64,000 bases of DNA from Herbidospora mongoliensis (lineage in GTDB: Bacteria; Actinomycetota; Actinomycetes; Streptosporangiales; Streptosporangiaceae). The notes beneath the pieces were generated by a model. The model saw only the letters and a program-made list of their open reading frames with translations, ran no database searches and was not told the DNA's origin. Both the position numbers and the translations under genes were made by a program. Location of the stretch: the NCBI RefSeq assembly GCF_001570545.1, contig NZ_BBXD01000011.1:558001-622000 (forward strand), in the 5' to 3' direction. Shown here piece after piece: positions 1 to 8,364 of this stretch (its first letter is position 1; each line of letters begins with the position of its first letter).

Positions 1-527
1 GTGGGCCCGCCGGTGCCGGTCATGCGGGCGGTGATGGCGTCCTGGCAGGCGCCGAGCTCGGTGACCATCCAGTCGAGCTTGGTCTTGTACGACGCCTCAC
101 CCTGGTCGGCATAGGCCTGGGCCAAAGCGCTCATGTAGTGACCGGCCCAGTGGCCGCTCAGCAGCCCCCCGTCCTCCCAGCCGCCGGGCGCCGTCACACC
201 CGCGGGGTTCGGCCGGCCGGCCTGGTTGTTGAACAGGAACAGGAAGCGGCGCTCGTCGAACGCCCCCAGGAACGCCTTCATCCGGTCGCGCTTCTCCTGC
301 AGCAGACCGGCGTTCAGGGTGATCTGGTGCAGCCAGAACGGCCTGACCGCGGTGTTGCTACCGGCACCGACATACGGGATTCCGGCCAAGGACTCGGTGA
401 CGTTCGCGGTCGCGGCCTCGGCCACCCCCGTCTGAACACCGTTGGCCGTCGCGGCTAACGCCACTCCGATGGCCGACGTCCGCACGAAATTGCGGCGGCT
501 CATTCCTGACTTCTCGGATGCCGTCAT
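1..527 (-). CDS. GH127-type beta-L-arabinofuranosidase, 3' part outside window
   Basis: The N-terminal 175 residues of a secreted glycoside hydrolase are visible; the C-terminus lies beyond base 1. The first residues carry a Tat-like signal (SRRNFVRTS followed by an Ala-rich hydrophobic stretch). The mature part has the DUF1680/GH127 pattern: RPFWL near the start, DERRFLFLFNNQAGRPN, PGGWED, and LLSGHWAGHYMSALAQAYA followed by KTKLDWMVTELGACQ. The family releases L-arabinofuranose (or related sugars) from plant glycans. The ATG at 527 is preferred because AAGGGAAGG lies just upstream; an in-frame ATG at 503 (MSRRNF) is an alternative. Two LacI-type operators lie upstream, so induction by an arabinoside is likely. 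The exact substrate cannot be read from this fragment. Confidence 0.85.
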   Translation of the reverse strand, partial: MTASEKSGMSRRNFVRTSAIGVALAATANGVQTGVAEAATANVTESLAGIPYVGAGSNTAVRPFWLHQITLNAGLLQEKRDRMKAFLGAFDERRFLFLFNNQAGRPNPAGVTAPGGWEDGGLLSGHWAGHYMSALAQAYADQGEASYKTKLDWMVTELGACQDAITARMTGTGGP

Positions 528-584
528 GGCCTTCCCTTCACTTGCACGCTTGGCCCTCGTATGAACACGTGATCGCGCCAGAAA

Positions 585-598
585 TGTTAGCGTTAACA
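585..598. promoter_or_regulatory. LacI-type operator, proximal copy
   Basis: TGTTAGCGTTAACA is an imperfect palindrome with the central CG typical of LacI/GalR-family operators. It lies about 58 bp upstream of the GH127 start, where it could overlap the promoter. A second, similar site is at 764-777. No regulator obviously matching this site is encoded nearby. Confidence 0.55.
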
Positions 599-763
599 AA
601 TTCAGTACCCGCCCCACCCGATCCGCACGCAACGGCGGAGCGGCGAACCGCACCGTCGACAAACAGGCTCCGGGCAGGGCAAGTACTGCGGCGTCACGGT
701 ATCCGGGCTCTCAGGACCTGGAGGCGCGTGAAGCCGCTCACTTGAGGGGACATCTGATGGAAT

Positions 764-777
764 TGTTAGCGTTCACA
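764..777. promoter_or_regulatory. LacI-type operator, distal copy
   Basis: TGTTAGCGTTCACA differs from the 585-598 site at one position in the right half. The start-to-start distance is 179 bp, about 17 helical turns, which would suit DNA looping by a tetrameric or paired repressor (inference). The rest of 528-903 holds no supported gene; it is the 3' flank of the MFS gene and the GH127 promoter region. Confidence 0.5.
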
Positions 778-903
778 CGATGAACACACCAGGGCACGCC
801 ATCCAACCGTTACTGATACGTTACGAACACATTGCGACGTGGCCATAACGGGACACCTTTTTAGGGATGAGGGCGGCGTCCGAAACGGCCGTCGACCGGC
901 GGC

Positions 904-2118
904 TCAGCCGACGCCCGGTGGACGTCCCCCGGCACGGCCACCCGCCAGCAGCAGCGCCGCGACGGCGACGACGAGCCCGACCGCGATGACCGGCGCGAGC
1001 GCCCCGAACCCGAACCCGGCCGCGACCTGCCCGAACAGCGGCGGACCGAGCAGCGAGCCGAGGCTGCCCCCCTGGGCCACCAGACCGCTGCCGATGTCGG
1101 CGTGGTCGAGCCGCTCCAGAATCAGCGGCAGGGCGGCGAAGACGATGGCGGCCAGGAACCCGTTGGTGAGCGACAGCGTCCCGGCGCCCGCGAGCACCCC
1201 GGCGACCGGCCCGCCGCCGTACACGAGCCAGGCCGTGGGCACGGCCGGCAGCCCGAACAGCGCGAGCACCCCGACGCGGACGCCCCGGCGCAGCAGGAGA
1301 CCGGCGAGCAGCCCACCGCCCGCGCTGAGCAGTGAGATGACCGAGGTGCTCACCCCCGCGGCGGCGGCCGATTGCTCGTGCTGGTCGATGAGAAGCGTGG
1401 GCAGCAGCACGATGACCGGAATGGTCACCAGCGCGGTGAGACAGAACGAGACCGCCAGCACCGCCGGCCACCGCAGCGCGCGCAGCCGCGGCACGGGCCC
1501 GCCGGCCACCTGCGGACCGGCCCCGGCACGGGGCAACCACAGCCACAGGACCACCGCCATGACGAGGGTGAGACCGGCGAGCAGCCCCGTCCAGCCCCGC
1601 CACCCGAGGGCGTCACCGACCGCACCGCCGGCGAGCGCGCTCGCGAACAGGCCGACGGACACGAACGTGGCCCAGACCGACAGGGCGGCACTGCGGTCGC
1701 GCTCGTCGGCCAGGCGCAGGACGAGCACCGGCCCGGCGATGGTGACCAGCAGATAGCCGACTCCCTCGACGATGCGGGCGCCGAGCAGCCAGGCGAAGTC
1801 ACCCGCCAGGACGCTGGCGGCGCCGGCCAGGGCGACCAGGACCAGGCCGTACACGAGCGACTGCTGCGCGCCGAGACGGCGCACCAGAAATCCACCGGGC
1901 AGCCCGAAGACGGCCCCGACACCGACGACGGCGGAGATGACCCAGCCCAGCTGCGACAACGACAGCTCCAGCTGATCGGTGACGACCGGGCCGACGGGGG
2001 CGAACTTCCCCAGGCTCATGGCGGCGATGACCCCGCCGAGATAGACGATGCCGATGGTCGCCCACCGCGAGCGCCCGCCGGGCGGGGCGGGGGTGTCCTG
2101 GATCGGCTCAGACTTCAC
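904..2118 (-). CDS. MFS transporter
   Basis: A 404-residue integral membrane protein with about 12 hydrophobic helices and the major-facilitator layout, closest in feel to the CynX/NarK-like branch. The loop after helix 2 reads GGFLVRRLGAQQ, a form of the MFS motif A. The start is GTG at 2118, with AAGGAGG six bases upstream. It is a single gene between the GH127 gene and the secreted mosaic protein, all on the same strand but separated by gaps of 270-380 bp, so not an obvious operon. Substrate and direction cannot be inferred; the neighbouring glycan enzymes make a sugar or sugar-acid possible but unproven. Confidence 0.85.
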   Translation of the reverse strand: MKSEPIQDTPAPPGGRSRWATIGIVYLGGVIAAMSLGKFAPVGPVVTDQLELSLSQLGWVISAVVGVGAVFGLPGGFLVRRLGAQQSLVYGLVLVALAGAASVLAGDFAWLLGARIVEGVGYLLVTIAGPVLVLRLADERDRSAALSVWATFVSVGLFASALAGGAVGDALGWRGWTGLLAGLTLVMAVVLWLWLPRAGAGPQVAGGPVPRLRALRWPAVLAVSFCLTALVTIPVIVLLPTLLIDQHEQSAAAAGVSTSVISLLSAGGGLLAGLLLRRGVRVGVLALFGLPAVPTAWLVYGGGPVAGVLAGAGTLSLTNGFLAAIVFAALPLILERLDHADIGSGLVAQGGSLGSLLGPPLFGQVAAGFGFGALAPVIAVGLVVAVAALLLAGGRAGGRPPGVG

Positions 2119-2339
2119 GCTTCCTCCTTGGCACGACGTCTCACGGCGCCTCGATGTTTGTCGCGCTCTCGCCTGCCGGTCAACCCGGGACGGATGAGGA
2201 TTACGGACGTTTTCCGGAGGACAAAGGCTTCGGCGGGAGCTTCACGTGAATTCTCGGGATCAGACAGCACGCATGGATGAGGCTCTCGGGGCGGACGACC
2301 CGACACGGGCTCGTCTCACACCCAGCGCGCATGTGACGA

Positions 2340-2376
2340 CAGGCCGGGCCCCGCGTAGAGCGCGGCACCCGGCCTG
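2340..2376 (-). terminator. Intrinsic-type terminator hairpin of the mosaic-protein gene
   Basis: CAGGCCGGG pairs with CCCGGCCTG, and an inner CCGCG pairs with CGCGG around a TAGAG loop. It lies 15 bases beyond the stop codon at 2391 and has no strong U-tract, as is common in high-GC actinobacteria. The remaining 2119-2339 stretch shows no supported gene. Confidence 0.75.
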
Positions 2377-2390
2377 CCGGTCGGATCAGG

Positions 2391-5300
2391 TCAGGAGACC
2401 GGTTCGATCCACACGTTGCGGAAGCGGGGGTTCTCGCCCGCGTCGCCGTGGTCCTGGAGGCGGATTCCGCCCGTGGCCACACTCTCCGCGATGTTGTCGC
2501 CGGTGCCGCCGTCGACGGCCACGTTGTTGTGGACCACCACGCCGTTCCAGACGACCGTCACCCGCGCGTTGTCGACCTTCGCTCCCGTACTGGTGTAGCG
2601 GGCCGCGCGGAAGGTGATGTCGTAGGTCTGCCACGTGCCGGGGGGGTTGGTCACGTTGCTGTCGGCCGCGCGCTTGTTGTAGATCGAGCCGGCGCCGTTG
2701 ATCAGCGGCGCGGGGTCACCGGCGGACTCCAGGACCTGAACCTCGTAGCGTTCCTGGAGGAAGATGCCGCTGTTGCCGCGCTGCTGCCCGGTCACGTTCG
2801 CCGGGTAGTCCGGCACGAGCCACTCTGCGTGGAGCTTGAAGTCGCCGAACGTCTGCCGGGTGCGGATGTCGCCGCCGAGGGACTCCACGGAGCCGTTCGC
2901 GATCGGCCACGTGGCCACGCCGCCGGCCCGCTTCTCCCATGCCGCCAGGTTCGACCCGTCGAACAGCGTGATCCGCTGCGCGAGCGACACGCTGATGTGG
3001 TCGAGGTTGACGTTGCCCGAGTCACCGCTGTCGTACTTGTAGGTGATCTCGTTCGTGCCCCGGGTCAGGTTGAGCGGTTCCGTCTGGACGGCCCAGGCGT
3101 CCCAGCCGCCGCTGGAGGCCAGCCGCACCTGCCTGACCTTCTCGCCGTTGACGTACACGCTGACCGACCTGACGGTGTCGGACGCGTAGCGGAGCCCGAC
3201 GTTGTGCGGGCCGGTCGTGTCCGACCAGACGCTGAACGAGGTGCTCGCGCCGGCGTTCCAGTAGCCGTCGACGAAGCCCTTGTAGGTGTGGCCCGGATGA
3301 TCGCTGTTCGCCTTCGCGCCACCGGCCAGCGTGGCGTTCTCCGCCTCGAACACCCGTTGCGCGGCCACGGTGAGGGAGTCGAGGTTGACGTGGCCCGTGT
3401 CGCCGCTGTCGACCTTGTACGTGATGGTGTTGACGCCCGCGTTCAACGTGAGCGGTTCGACCCGGGTGGCCCACTGCTCCCACGTCACCGTGGTGGGCAG
3501 CGGAACCTGCCTGATCTTGGTGCCGTTGACGTACACGCTGACCGATTTGTTGCCGGGCGCGGGGTTCGGCCCGTTGGAGTAGCGCAGGCCGACGTGGTAG
3601 ACGCCGTCCCGGGGGACGGTCACGGCGAACTGCGTGGCCGCGCCCTGGTTCCCGTAGCCGGCGACGAAGCCGCTGCCCGTGTAGCTCAGGTGGTCGGTGG
3701 CCAGGTTCGCGCCGCCGCTGTGGGAGGCGCTCTCCGCCTCGTACACGGTGTCGGTCTGCGGGCCGTTGACCAGGGTGTTGAGCGTGTACCAGGCCTCGGT
3801 GCTCCAGAGCGGCTGGCCCGACGCCGAGCTGAACGGGCGCGGCGACCGCAGGTGCACCACGCGGTCGGCCTTGAGGCCCGCGATCTTCAGCGTGACCTTC
3901 TTCTTGTCCGCCGACAGGTCGGCGGAGGTGACGGTCAGCGTCTCCTCGTCCACCTTCGGGCCGCCGTAGGTGGAGGCGGCGGCGTACCGCCACTGGGTGA
4001 GCTGGTACTTGTCCGCGAGTGACGTGGCGGTCGCGTCCGAAAGCGGCTGGGTGTACTCCAGCTCGAAGCCGCCCTCGATCGCGCGCATCTTCAGGACGTC
4101 GAAGGCCTTGTCGCCACTGGGGGTCAGCTTCTGCAGCCCGTAGGTGAGCTTGCCCTCCTGGCCCCAGTTCCCGCCGGCGCCGAGGCCTCCGGCGTAGATG
4201 GCGCCGTCAGGCCCGAGGCTGATCCGGTTGATCCCGGCCTCCAGGCCCTGGGTGAGGCGGAAGACCGCGCCCTGGTACTCACCGTTGACCTTCTCCAGGA
4301 AGCCGCGCTGGAGCCCGCCGTAGGTGACGTCGCCGAACAGCATCTGCCCCGCGAACCTGCCCTGCTTGAGGAGCAGCGGCGTGCTGGGCGAGTTGGCGAT
4401 CTCGTTGTGCGGCAGCCAGAGCACCGGCTTGGTCACCAGGTTGTTGTCGAACCGGCCGTCAGGGTTGGTGTAGTGGTTGAAGAACCGGTCCTTCTTGATG
4501 TGTACGAGTTTCGAGGCCGGCAGCCAGCCGCCCTGGTTGTCCATGACGAACAGGTCGTCGTTCGGACCCCAGCCGAGCCCGTTGGGTGTACGCAGACCGC
4601 CGGCGACGTACTCGATCGCACCCGTGTCCTTGTTGACCTTGATGGTCGTGCCCCGGTCGGGAGCAGGCTGCGGGTCGGTGGTCGCGCCGCCGTAGTTGAT
4701 CGCCACGGAGAGGTTGATGTAGAAGTGGCCGTCGCGGTAGAGCATCCCGAACGCGAACTCGTGGAAGTTACCGCCGAACGGCCAGGTCGCCACGGTCCTG
4801 AGGTTGTCGGCGACGTCGTCACCGTTGGTGTCGTTCAACTCCACCAGCCGGGACTTCTCCGACACGTAGAGCTTGCCGTCGACGTACTTGATGCCCATGG
4901 GCTCCTGAAGCCCACTGGCGATCTTCTTCGTGGTCACCTGCGCGGCCGAGGTCGCACCGGTGACGTTGTCGAGCAGGTAGACCTCGCCGAGCCTGTTGTC
5001 CGTACCACCCCACGTGGTGATCGCCAGCCGGTCGTCGGGCAGCCAGTCCATCCCGGTCACCTGCGGCTGGAACCCGCCCGGCCGCAGGTCGGTGAGCGCG
5101 AAGTCAGGGTGTACGGACTGCAGCGGCAACCCGTCGCCAGGAGAGTCGGCCCCGCTCTCACACTCCTTGCGCCCCGGCCCGGTGACCCGCACCACGCCCG
5201 CGTCGGTGCTCAGCACCGAGTTCGGCACGAGGGTGAACCCGGAGGCCCCCGGCGGCTTCCACTCCAGCTTGAGCTGCTGGCCGAACAGGTGCTCGAAGTG

Positions 5301-5744
5301 GTCGACACGCAGCGCGTGGTAGCCGGTGGTGAGATTGATCGTGCCGTCCACGGAGATCGCCCCGTGCCGCCCGTCATTGGTGATCACGACGGTGTCGTCG
5401 ATGCGCAGCCGGGAGCCGTCGTCACTGGTGAGCCGGAACTCGTACGTGCCCGCGGTGGCGATGGAGATGTTGCCGGAGACCTCGGTGACGAACATGTCGA
5501 CCAGACCGAAGTCGGCGTCGGAGGTCCAGTCGATCGTGGGCATCAGCTTGTCGACGTTGGGTGTCTGACCAGGCTTGAGCGTGCAGAGCTTGGACAGTTC
5601 GACCTGGACGTCGTAGGTGCGCAGGGTGACACCCGGCTCTTGGGGCGGCACGGCGGCGCGCGCTGGAGCGGGCAGGACGAGCCCTGAGAGGGCGGTGATC
5701 AGTACGACGGATAAGAGGGGTATTTTCCGCATGCCCGGTCCCAT
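2391..5744 (-). CDS. Secreted PA14 / beta-propeller / CBM-CBM / DUF1080 mosaic protein
   Basis: A 1117-residue exported protein built of five modules. A signal peptide (about 1-30, ending APARA) is followed by a PA14-like domain (about 40-175, with the DDGSRLRIDD core), then a sugar-dehydrogenase-like beta-propeller (about 215-545). Two repeated CBM6/35-like beta-sandwiches follow (about 666-793 and 798-922), each starting V(Y/F)EAE(S/N)A and ending DSGD(T/S)GxVNLDxxxV. A C-terminal DUF1080 (3-keto-disaccharide hydrolase) domain spans about 925-1117, beginning ITLFDGSNLAAWE. PA14 and CBM modules bind glycans; DUF1080 proteins act on 3-keto sugars. The architecture suggests a surface-acting enzyme that binds a polysaccharide and cleaves or oxidises it. 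The start is ATG at 5744 or the ATG at 5732 (MRKIPL); neither has a strong Shine-Dalgarno. Confidence 0.85.
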   Translation of the reverse strand: MGPGMRKIPLLSVVLITALSGLVLPAPARAAVPPQEPGVTLRTYDVQVELSKLCTLKPGQTPNVDKLMPTIDWTSDADFGLVDMFVTEVSGNISIATAGTYEFRLTSDDGSRLRIDDTVVITNDGRHGAISVDGTINLTTGYHALRVDHFEHLFGQQLKLEWKPPGASGFTLVPNSVLSTDAGVVRVTGPGRKECESGADSPGDGLPLQSVHPDFALTDLRPGGFQPQVTGMDWLPDDRLAITTWGGTDNRLGEVYLLDNVTGATSAAQVTTKKIASGLQEPMGIKYVDGKLYVSEKSRLVELNDTNGDDVADNLRTVATWPFGGNFHEFAFGMLYRDGHFYINLSVAINYGGATTDPQPAPDRGTTIKVNKDTGAIEYVAGGLRTPNGLGWGPNDDLFVMDNQGGWLPASKLVHIKKDRFFNHYTNPDGRFDNNLVTKPVLWLPHNEIANSPSTPLLLKQGRFAGQMLFGDVTYGGLQRGFLEKVNGEYQGAVFRLTQGLEAGINRISLGPDGAIYAGGLGAGGNWGQEGKLTYGLQKLTPSGDKAFDVLKMRAIEGGFELEYTQPLSDATATSLADKYQLTQWRYAAASTYGGPKVDEETLTVTSADLSADKKKVTLKIAGLKADRVVHLRSPRPFSSASGQPLWSTEAWYTLNTLVNGPQTDTVYEAESASHSGGANLATDHLSYTGSGFVAGYGNQGAATQFAVTVPRDGVYHVGLRYSNGPNPAPGNKSVSVYVNGTKIRQVPLPTTVTWEQWATRVEPLTLNAGVNTITYKVDSGDTGHVNLDSLTVAAQRVFEAENATLAGGAKANSDHPGHTYKGFVDGYWNAGASTSFSVWSDTTGPHNVGLRYASDTVRSVSVYVNGEKVRQVRLASSGGWDAWAVQTEPLNLTRGTNEITYKYDSGDSGNVNLDHISVSLAQRITLFDGSNLAAWEKRAGGVATWPIANGSVESLGGDIRTRQTFGDFKLHAEWLVPDYPANVTGQQRGNSGIFLQERYEVQVLESAGDPAPLINGAGSIYNKRAADSNVTNPPGTWQTYDITFRAARYTSTGAKVDNARVTVVWNGVVVHNNVAVDGGTGDNIAESVATGGIRLQDHGDAGENPRFRNVWIEPVS

Positions 5745-5801
5745 CTCGGTGAGGGTGCCGCGTTGAGCACGGCGTAGGGGGACGGCACCGCCGATAGGGC
5801 C

Positions 5802-5840
5802 GATCTAACGACAGATGCCGGGTGTGTTTCGCTGTAACAC
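5802..5840 (-). promoter_or_regulatory. Candidate promoter/operator of the mosaic-protein gene
   Basis: On the minus strand TTAGAT at 5807-5802 resembles a -10 box, and an inverted repeat GTGTT-N7-AACAC occupies 5824-5840 at about the -35 position. This would place a repressor over the promoter. No transcript start is known. Confidence 0.35.
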
Positions 5841-6312
5841 GGGAGGGTTAACGCTGGTCTGCGCCGTAATATATGGCCTGATCTACGACTTGCCCATAGC
5901 CTTTTGCGCATTTCGACGAAAGTCGGGGCTGGTGTAGCAAAAGCGGGCGGCTCTCGCGAGCGCTCGCGACGGGTGCGGGGGCCGGGAATCTGGCGGCGCA
6001 TTGGGTGCGGATCTTCTGGAGAGGCTGCATGACCTGGGCTTTCGCGGGATCCGAACCGTGTCGCGTCCTCATCGGGAAGCGGCGATCGACAGGCCCAAGC
6101 TCCAACCAGCCAATCCGCCACAGTCGACCTGACCCCCGTCCGTCCGGCGGCCCAGATGCGCCGACCTCAGCTCTCGGTAGCCTCGGTTTCCACCTGCCAG
6201 CCATATGGGACCCGCTTCGGCCTGCGTGGCGGCCTGATGACGTCGAAGCAGGCGCGCTGACCGCGCCCGGAGGCGCTGATCGCTTCCCGGACCTGTTACC
6301 CGGGTGGTGGAG
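5841..6312. other. Gene-poor spacer
   Basis: About 470 bases with no convincing coding region on either strand. The longest open frames lack family features and ribosome-binding sites. The stretch contains a perfect 16-base palindrome at 5954-5969. It may be a decayed gene or a regulatory island. Confidence 0.4.
5954..5969. repeat. Perfect 16-bp palindrome
   Basis: TCGCGAGCGCTCGCGA reads identically on both strands. It sits in the non-coding stretch about 210 bp upstream of the mosaic-protein gene start. It could be a dimeric regulator site, a cruciform or a methylation target; nothing else identifies it. Confidence 0.6.
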
Positions 6313-6840
6313 TCAATAGGTGAGCAGGAAGGCGTAGGCGTACAGCGCGAAAGACGAAGCGACAGCCAGGGTGAGCAGTTTGCGGGAGATGCGCGGCATG
6401 GCCAACCAAGCCGCAGCCGGATACGCGATCACCCCGCTGAAAACGATGAGGGCGAGAGCCTCGCCGAACATGACGACCGGCATCGCTTCGGCGACCTGCC
6501 AGATGGCTGTCAGGAAGAGGGCGGCGAGGATTGCCACGGGCAAGGAGGGCCGTACTCGTAGGAGATACAGCAGCGGCCAGGCCAACGCGATCGCAACCCA
6601 ACGGCCGACTTCCCACGCCTGGACGAGGTAGCCAAGACATCCGGTGTACGGGCCGCATTGCGGGGAGTCGGGGAAGAGCCTGGCCATCATGGCCACCCAC
6701 CCGAGGAGAACCACGGGAAGGATGACCCCGACCACGCCTGCCCTGACGATTCGCCAGCCGGGCTTTGCGTGCGATACGGATGCATCCGGCAGCACTTCGA
6801 TCACTCGCGCATGATGGCACGCAAGACGGTACCTGGCCAT
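6313..6840 (-). CDS. Small multi-pass membrane protein of unknown function
   Basis: A 175-residue protein with about five hydrophobic helices (approximately 33-55, 81-96, 99-118, 124-146 and 152-173). A Cys-containing loop after the first helix (DSPQCGPYTGCLGY) could form an extracytoplasmic disulfide. I do not recognise the family. ATG at 6840 has no clear Shine-Dalgarno; GTG at 6804, just before the first helix, is a reasonable alternative start. It stands alone in a gene-poor region and no function is proposed. Confidence 0.55.
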   Translation of the reverse strand: MARYRLACHHARVIEVLPDASVSHAKPGWRIVRAGVVGVILPVVLLGWVAMMARLFPDSPQCGPYTGCLGYLVQAWEVGRWVAIALAWPLLYLLRVRPSLPVAILAALFLTAIWQVAEAMPVVMFGEALALIVFSGVIAYPAAAWLAMPRISRKLLTLAVASSFALYAYAFLLTY

Positions 6841-7133
6841 GGCGAGATGCTTTGCGGGGGATCTTGCAGGCCGACCGCCGCACAGGCCAGTTCCGGCTTG
6901 CCCAGCAGGCTCAAGGCTCGTTGCCGATCAGGCAGTGCGTTTAGACCACGACGGCAACCGGGGTCGCGTCCTGCGCCGAGGTCCACCGCCATAACCGCCA
7001 CCCGTCGGGAGTCGGAAACAGCGGGCGCGGGACACGTTCACGCCGTCCTAGATCACTGACGATGTGCACACGACCTGCCTCCCGACAGTTGATCTTGCCG
7101 GGAGAGCACTTCCATGCACGCAAAGGCTTATAA
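6841..7133. other. Non-coding stretch between membrane protein and rnpB
   Basis: About 290 bases without a supported gene. Immediately past the rnpB 3' end, on the minus strand, CTCCCG and CGGGAG (7079-7104) can pair around a 14-base loop and may aid transcript termination, although no U-run follows. The rest shows nothing recognisable. Confidence 0.4.
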
Positions 7134-7534
7134 GGCGGACGAGTCGGCCTATAGGCCGGGTTCTGTGGTCATTGCTGACCGACGGCCATCCATCTAGGGC
7201 CACGATTGCTCGTGGTCTCAAGCGGTCTACCCGCGTGCCATCGGGCGGGCAGCCCTCAAACGGCACGCGCGGGAGTCCGGAGACTCCCTTCTTGACCTTG
7301 CTCCGGGTGGGGTTTACCTAGCCGCCCCCGTCACCGGGGGCGCTGGTGGTCTCTTACACCACCGTTTCACCCTTACCTCCCCTGTATGGGAAAGGCGGTC
7401 TGTTCTCTGTGGCACTGTCCCGCGGGTTACCCCGGGTCGGTGTTACCGACCACCCTGCCCTGTGGAGCCCGGACCTTCCTCGGCGAGACCCCGTGAAGGA
7501 TCTCGACGCGACCGTCCGGCCGGCTCGTCCGCCG
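7134..7534 (-). ncRNA. rnpB: RNase P RNA (type A)
   Basis: The catalytic RNA of ribonuclease P, which matures tRNA 5' ends. On the minus strand the 5' end GGCGGACGAG pairs with the 3' end CTCGTCCGCC to form P1. The conserved cores follow in the right order: GAGGAAGGTCCGGGCTCC, then CAGGGTGGTCGGTAAC, then GGTAAGGGTGAAACGGTG, then CCACCAGCGCC and AGGTAAACCCC, and near the 3' end TAGATGGATGGCCGTC and ACAGAACCCGGCCTATAG. The length of about 400 nt matches other actinobacterial type-A RNAs. The exact ends are placed from the P1 pairing, so each is uncertain by a few bases. Confidence 0.97.
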
Positions 7535-7535
7535 T

Positions 7536-7575
7536 ACCTCCAACCCTATCGGCTCTCCAAGCCACCCAAGTGGCC
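7536..7575 (-). promoter_or_regulatory. Probable rnpB promoter
   Basis: On the minus strand TAGGGT (7548-7543) is a plausible -10 about 8 nt before the RNA 5' end, with CTTGGG or ACTTGG 16-17 nt upstream as a weak -35. The -35 lies inside the first copy of the AAGTGGCCC repeat described at 7566-7648. Confidence 0.45.
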
Positions 7576-7648
7576 CTCTCCAAGTGGCCCATCGCTGAGC
7601 ATGCCACCGAGCTGGAAAGACGCCGAGTGGTCCCCATGAAAGTGGCCC
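7566..7648. repeat. AAGTGGCCC repeats upstream of rnpB
   Basis: AAGTGGCCC occurs at 7568-7576, 7582-7590 and 7640-7648, with a variant GAGTGGTCCC at 7625-7634. The first two copies are extended by CC and spaced 14 bases apart. They lie immediately upstream of the rnpB promoter and in the divergent gap to the GNAT gene. They are too few and short for a CRISPR or transposon end; regulator binding is possible. Confidence 0.5.
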
Positions 7649-7763
7649 GATCCTCAAGCGGGCCCCAAGGACGTGGCAAGCGTGACCGCGTCCAATGGCA
7701 CAGACGGTGGCCGCGGGGGCGGCTACAACCGGAGTCGCACCGAACAGCGAGGGGGTAGTCGAA

Positions 7764-8330
7764 ATGAACCGGCCGCCGAGAGGGCCACGGCCCATCAGAA
7801 TCACCCAGCAGGCGCATCCTCGCCTGCGCGTCGACGGGACGGACCTGGTCACGCGGCCCATGACGCTCGAAGATGCCCAGGGCATACGGGACATGCACGA
7901 AAGGTGTTCCCCGGAGACCCTGCGCCTGCGCTACTTCGGCCCGTTGCCCCGGCTGAGCGACGCGGTCATGCGCATGTTCACCAACCCGGAGCGGGGCATC
8001 ACGCTGGTCACCCACCTGGAGGGGGAACCCCGGCAGGTCGTCGCGATGACGAACCTGATGGACCTGGAGCCCGGCGAGGCCGAGGTCGCGCTACTCGTCG
8101 AGGACGGCTGGCAGGGCCGGGGCCTCGGCGGCGTCCTGATGCGTTACGCGCTCGCTCTCGCGCCGTCGAGGCGGGCGCAGGTGATCACCGCCAGTGTGTA
8201 CGCCAGCAACGCCCGCATGCTCTCGATCCTGAAGAGCGCGGGAGCCGAGCAGCCGTCGATGACCGGCCTGATCCTCGACGTACGGCTCCCGCTGACCTCT
8301 TCCCCGACCGAGACCGCGCCCTGCGGCTGA
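7764..8330 (+). CDS. GNAT family N-acetyltransferase
   Basis: A 188-residue acetyltransferase that would move an acetyl group from acetyl-CoA to an amine. The GNAT fold is visible from the entry strand (LVTRPMTLEDAQGIRDMHERCSPETLRLRYFG) through the acetyl-CoA pyrophosphate-binding motif (DGWQGRGLGGVLM, about residues 114-126) to the motif-B tail (VYASNARMLSILKSAGAE). The start at 7764 is chosen over an upstream in-frame ATG at 7695 because GAGGGGG lies eight bases before it and conserved sequence begins soon after. The N-terminal phrase LRYFGPLPRLSD resembles the GNAT module of the larger Pat-type protein acetyltransferases, but no CoA-ligase or cNMP domain is attached. The substrate is unknown. 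Confidence 0.85.
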   Translation: MNRPPRGPRPIRITQQAHPRLRVDGTDLVTRPMTLEDAQGIRDMHERCSPETLRLRYFGPLPRLSDAVMRMFTNPERGITLVTHLEGEPRQVVAMTNLMDLEPGEAEVALLVEDGWQGRGLGGVLMRYALALAPSRRAQVITASVYASNARMLSILKSAGAEQPSMTGLILDVRLPLTSSPTETAPCG

Positions 8331-8364
8331 ACTCCCGCCGGCCAGCCCTGACATCACGCTTCCG

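Noticed and set aside
2115-2306. Open frame upstream of the MFS gene on the same strand
   Set aside because: It overlaps the MFS Shine-Dalgarno, has no ribosome-binding site of its own and shows unordered Arg/Pro-rich composition typical of a shadow frame.
6030-6060. GGTTCGGATCCC on the minus strand, resembling a tRNA T-arm
   Set aside because: The T-loop lacks the invariant A, and no acceptor, D or anticodon stems can be folded around it.
5848-6319. Several overlapping open frames on both strands
   Set aside because: No family features, no plausible ribosome-binding sites and conflicting frames; treated as a non-coding or decayed stretch.
6801-7001. 66-codon open frame before rnpB
   Set aside because: No recognisable domain and no ribosome-binding site.
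7566-7648. Short repeats considered as a CRISPR array
   Set aside because: Units are 9-11 bases with irregular spacing and no cas genes nearby.
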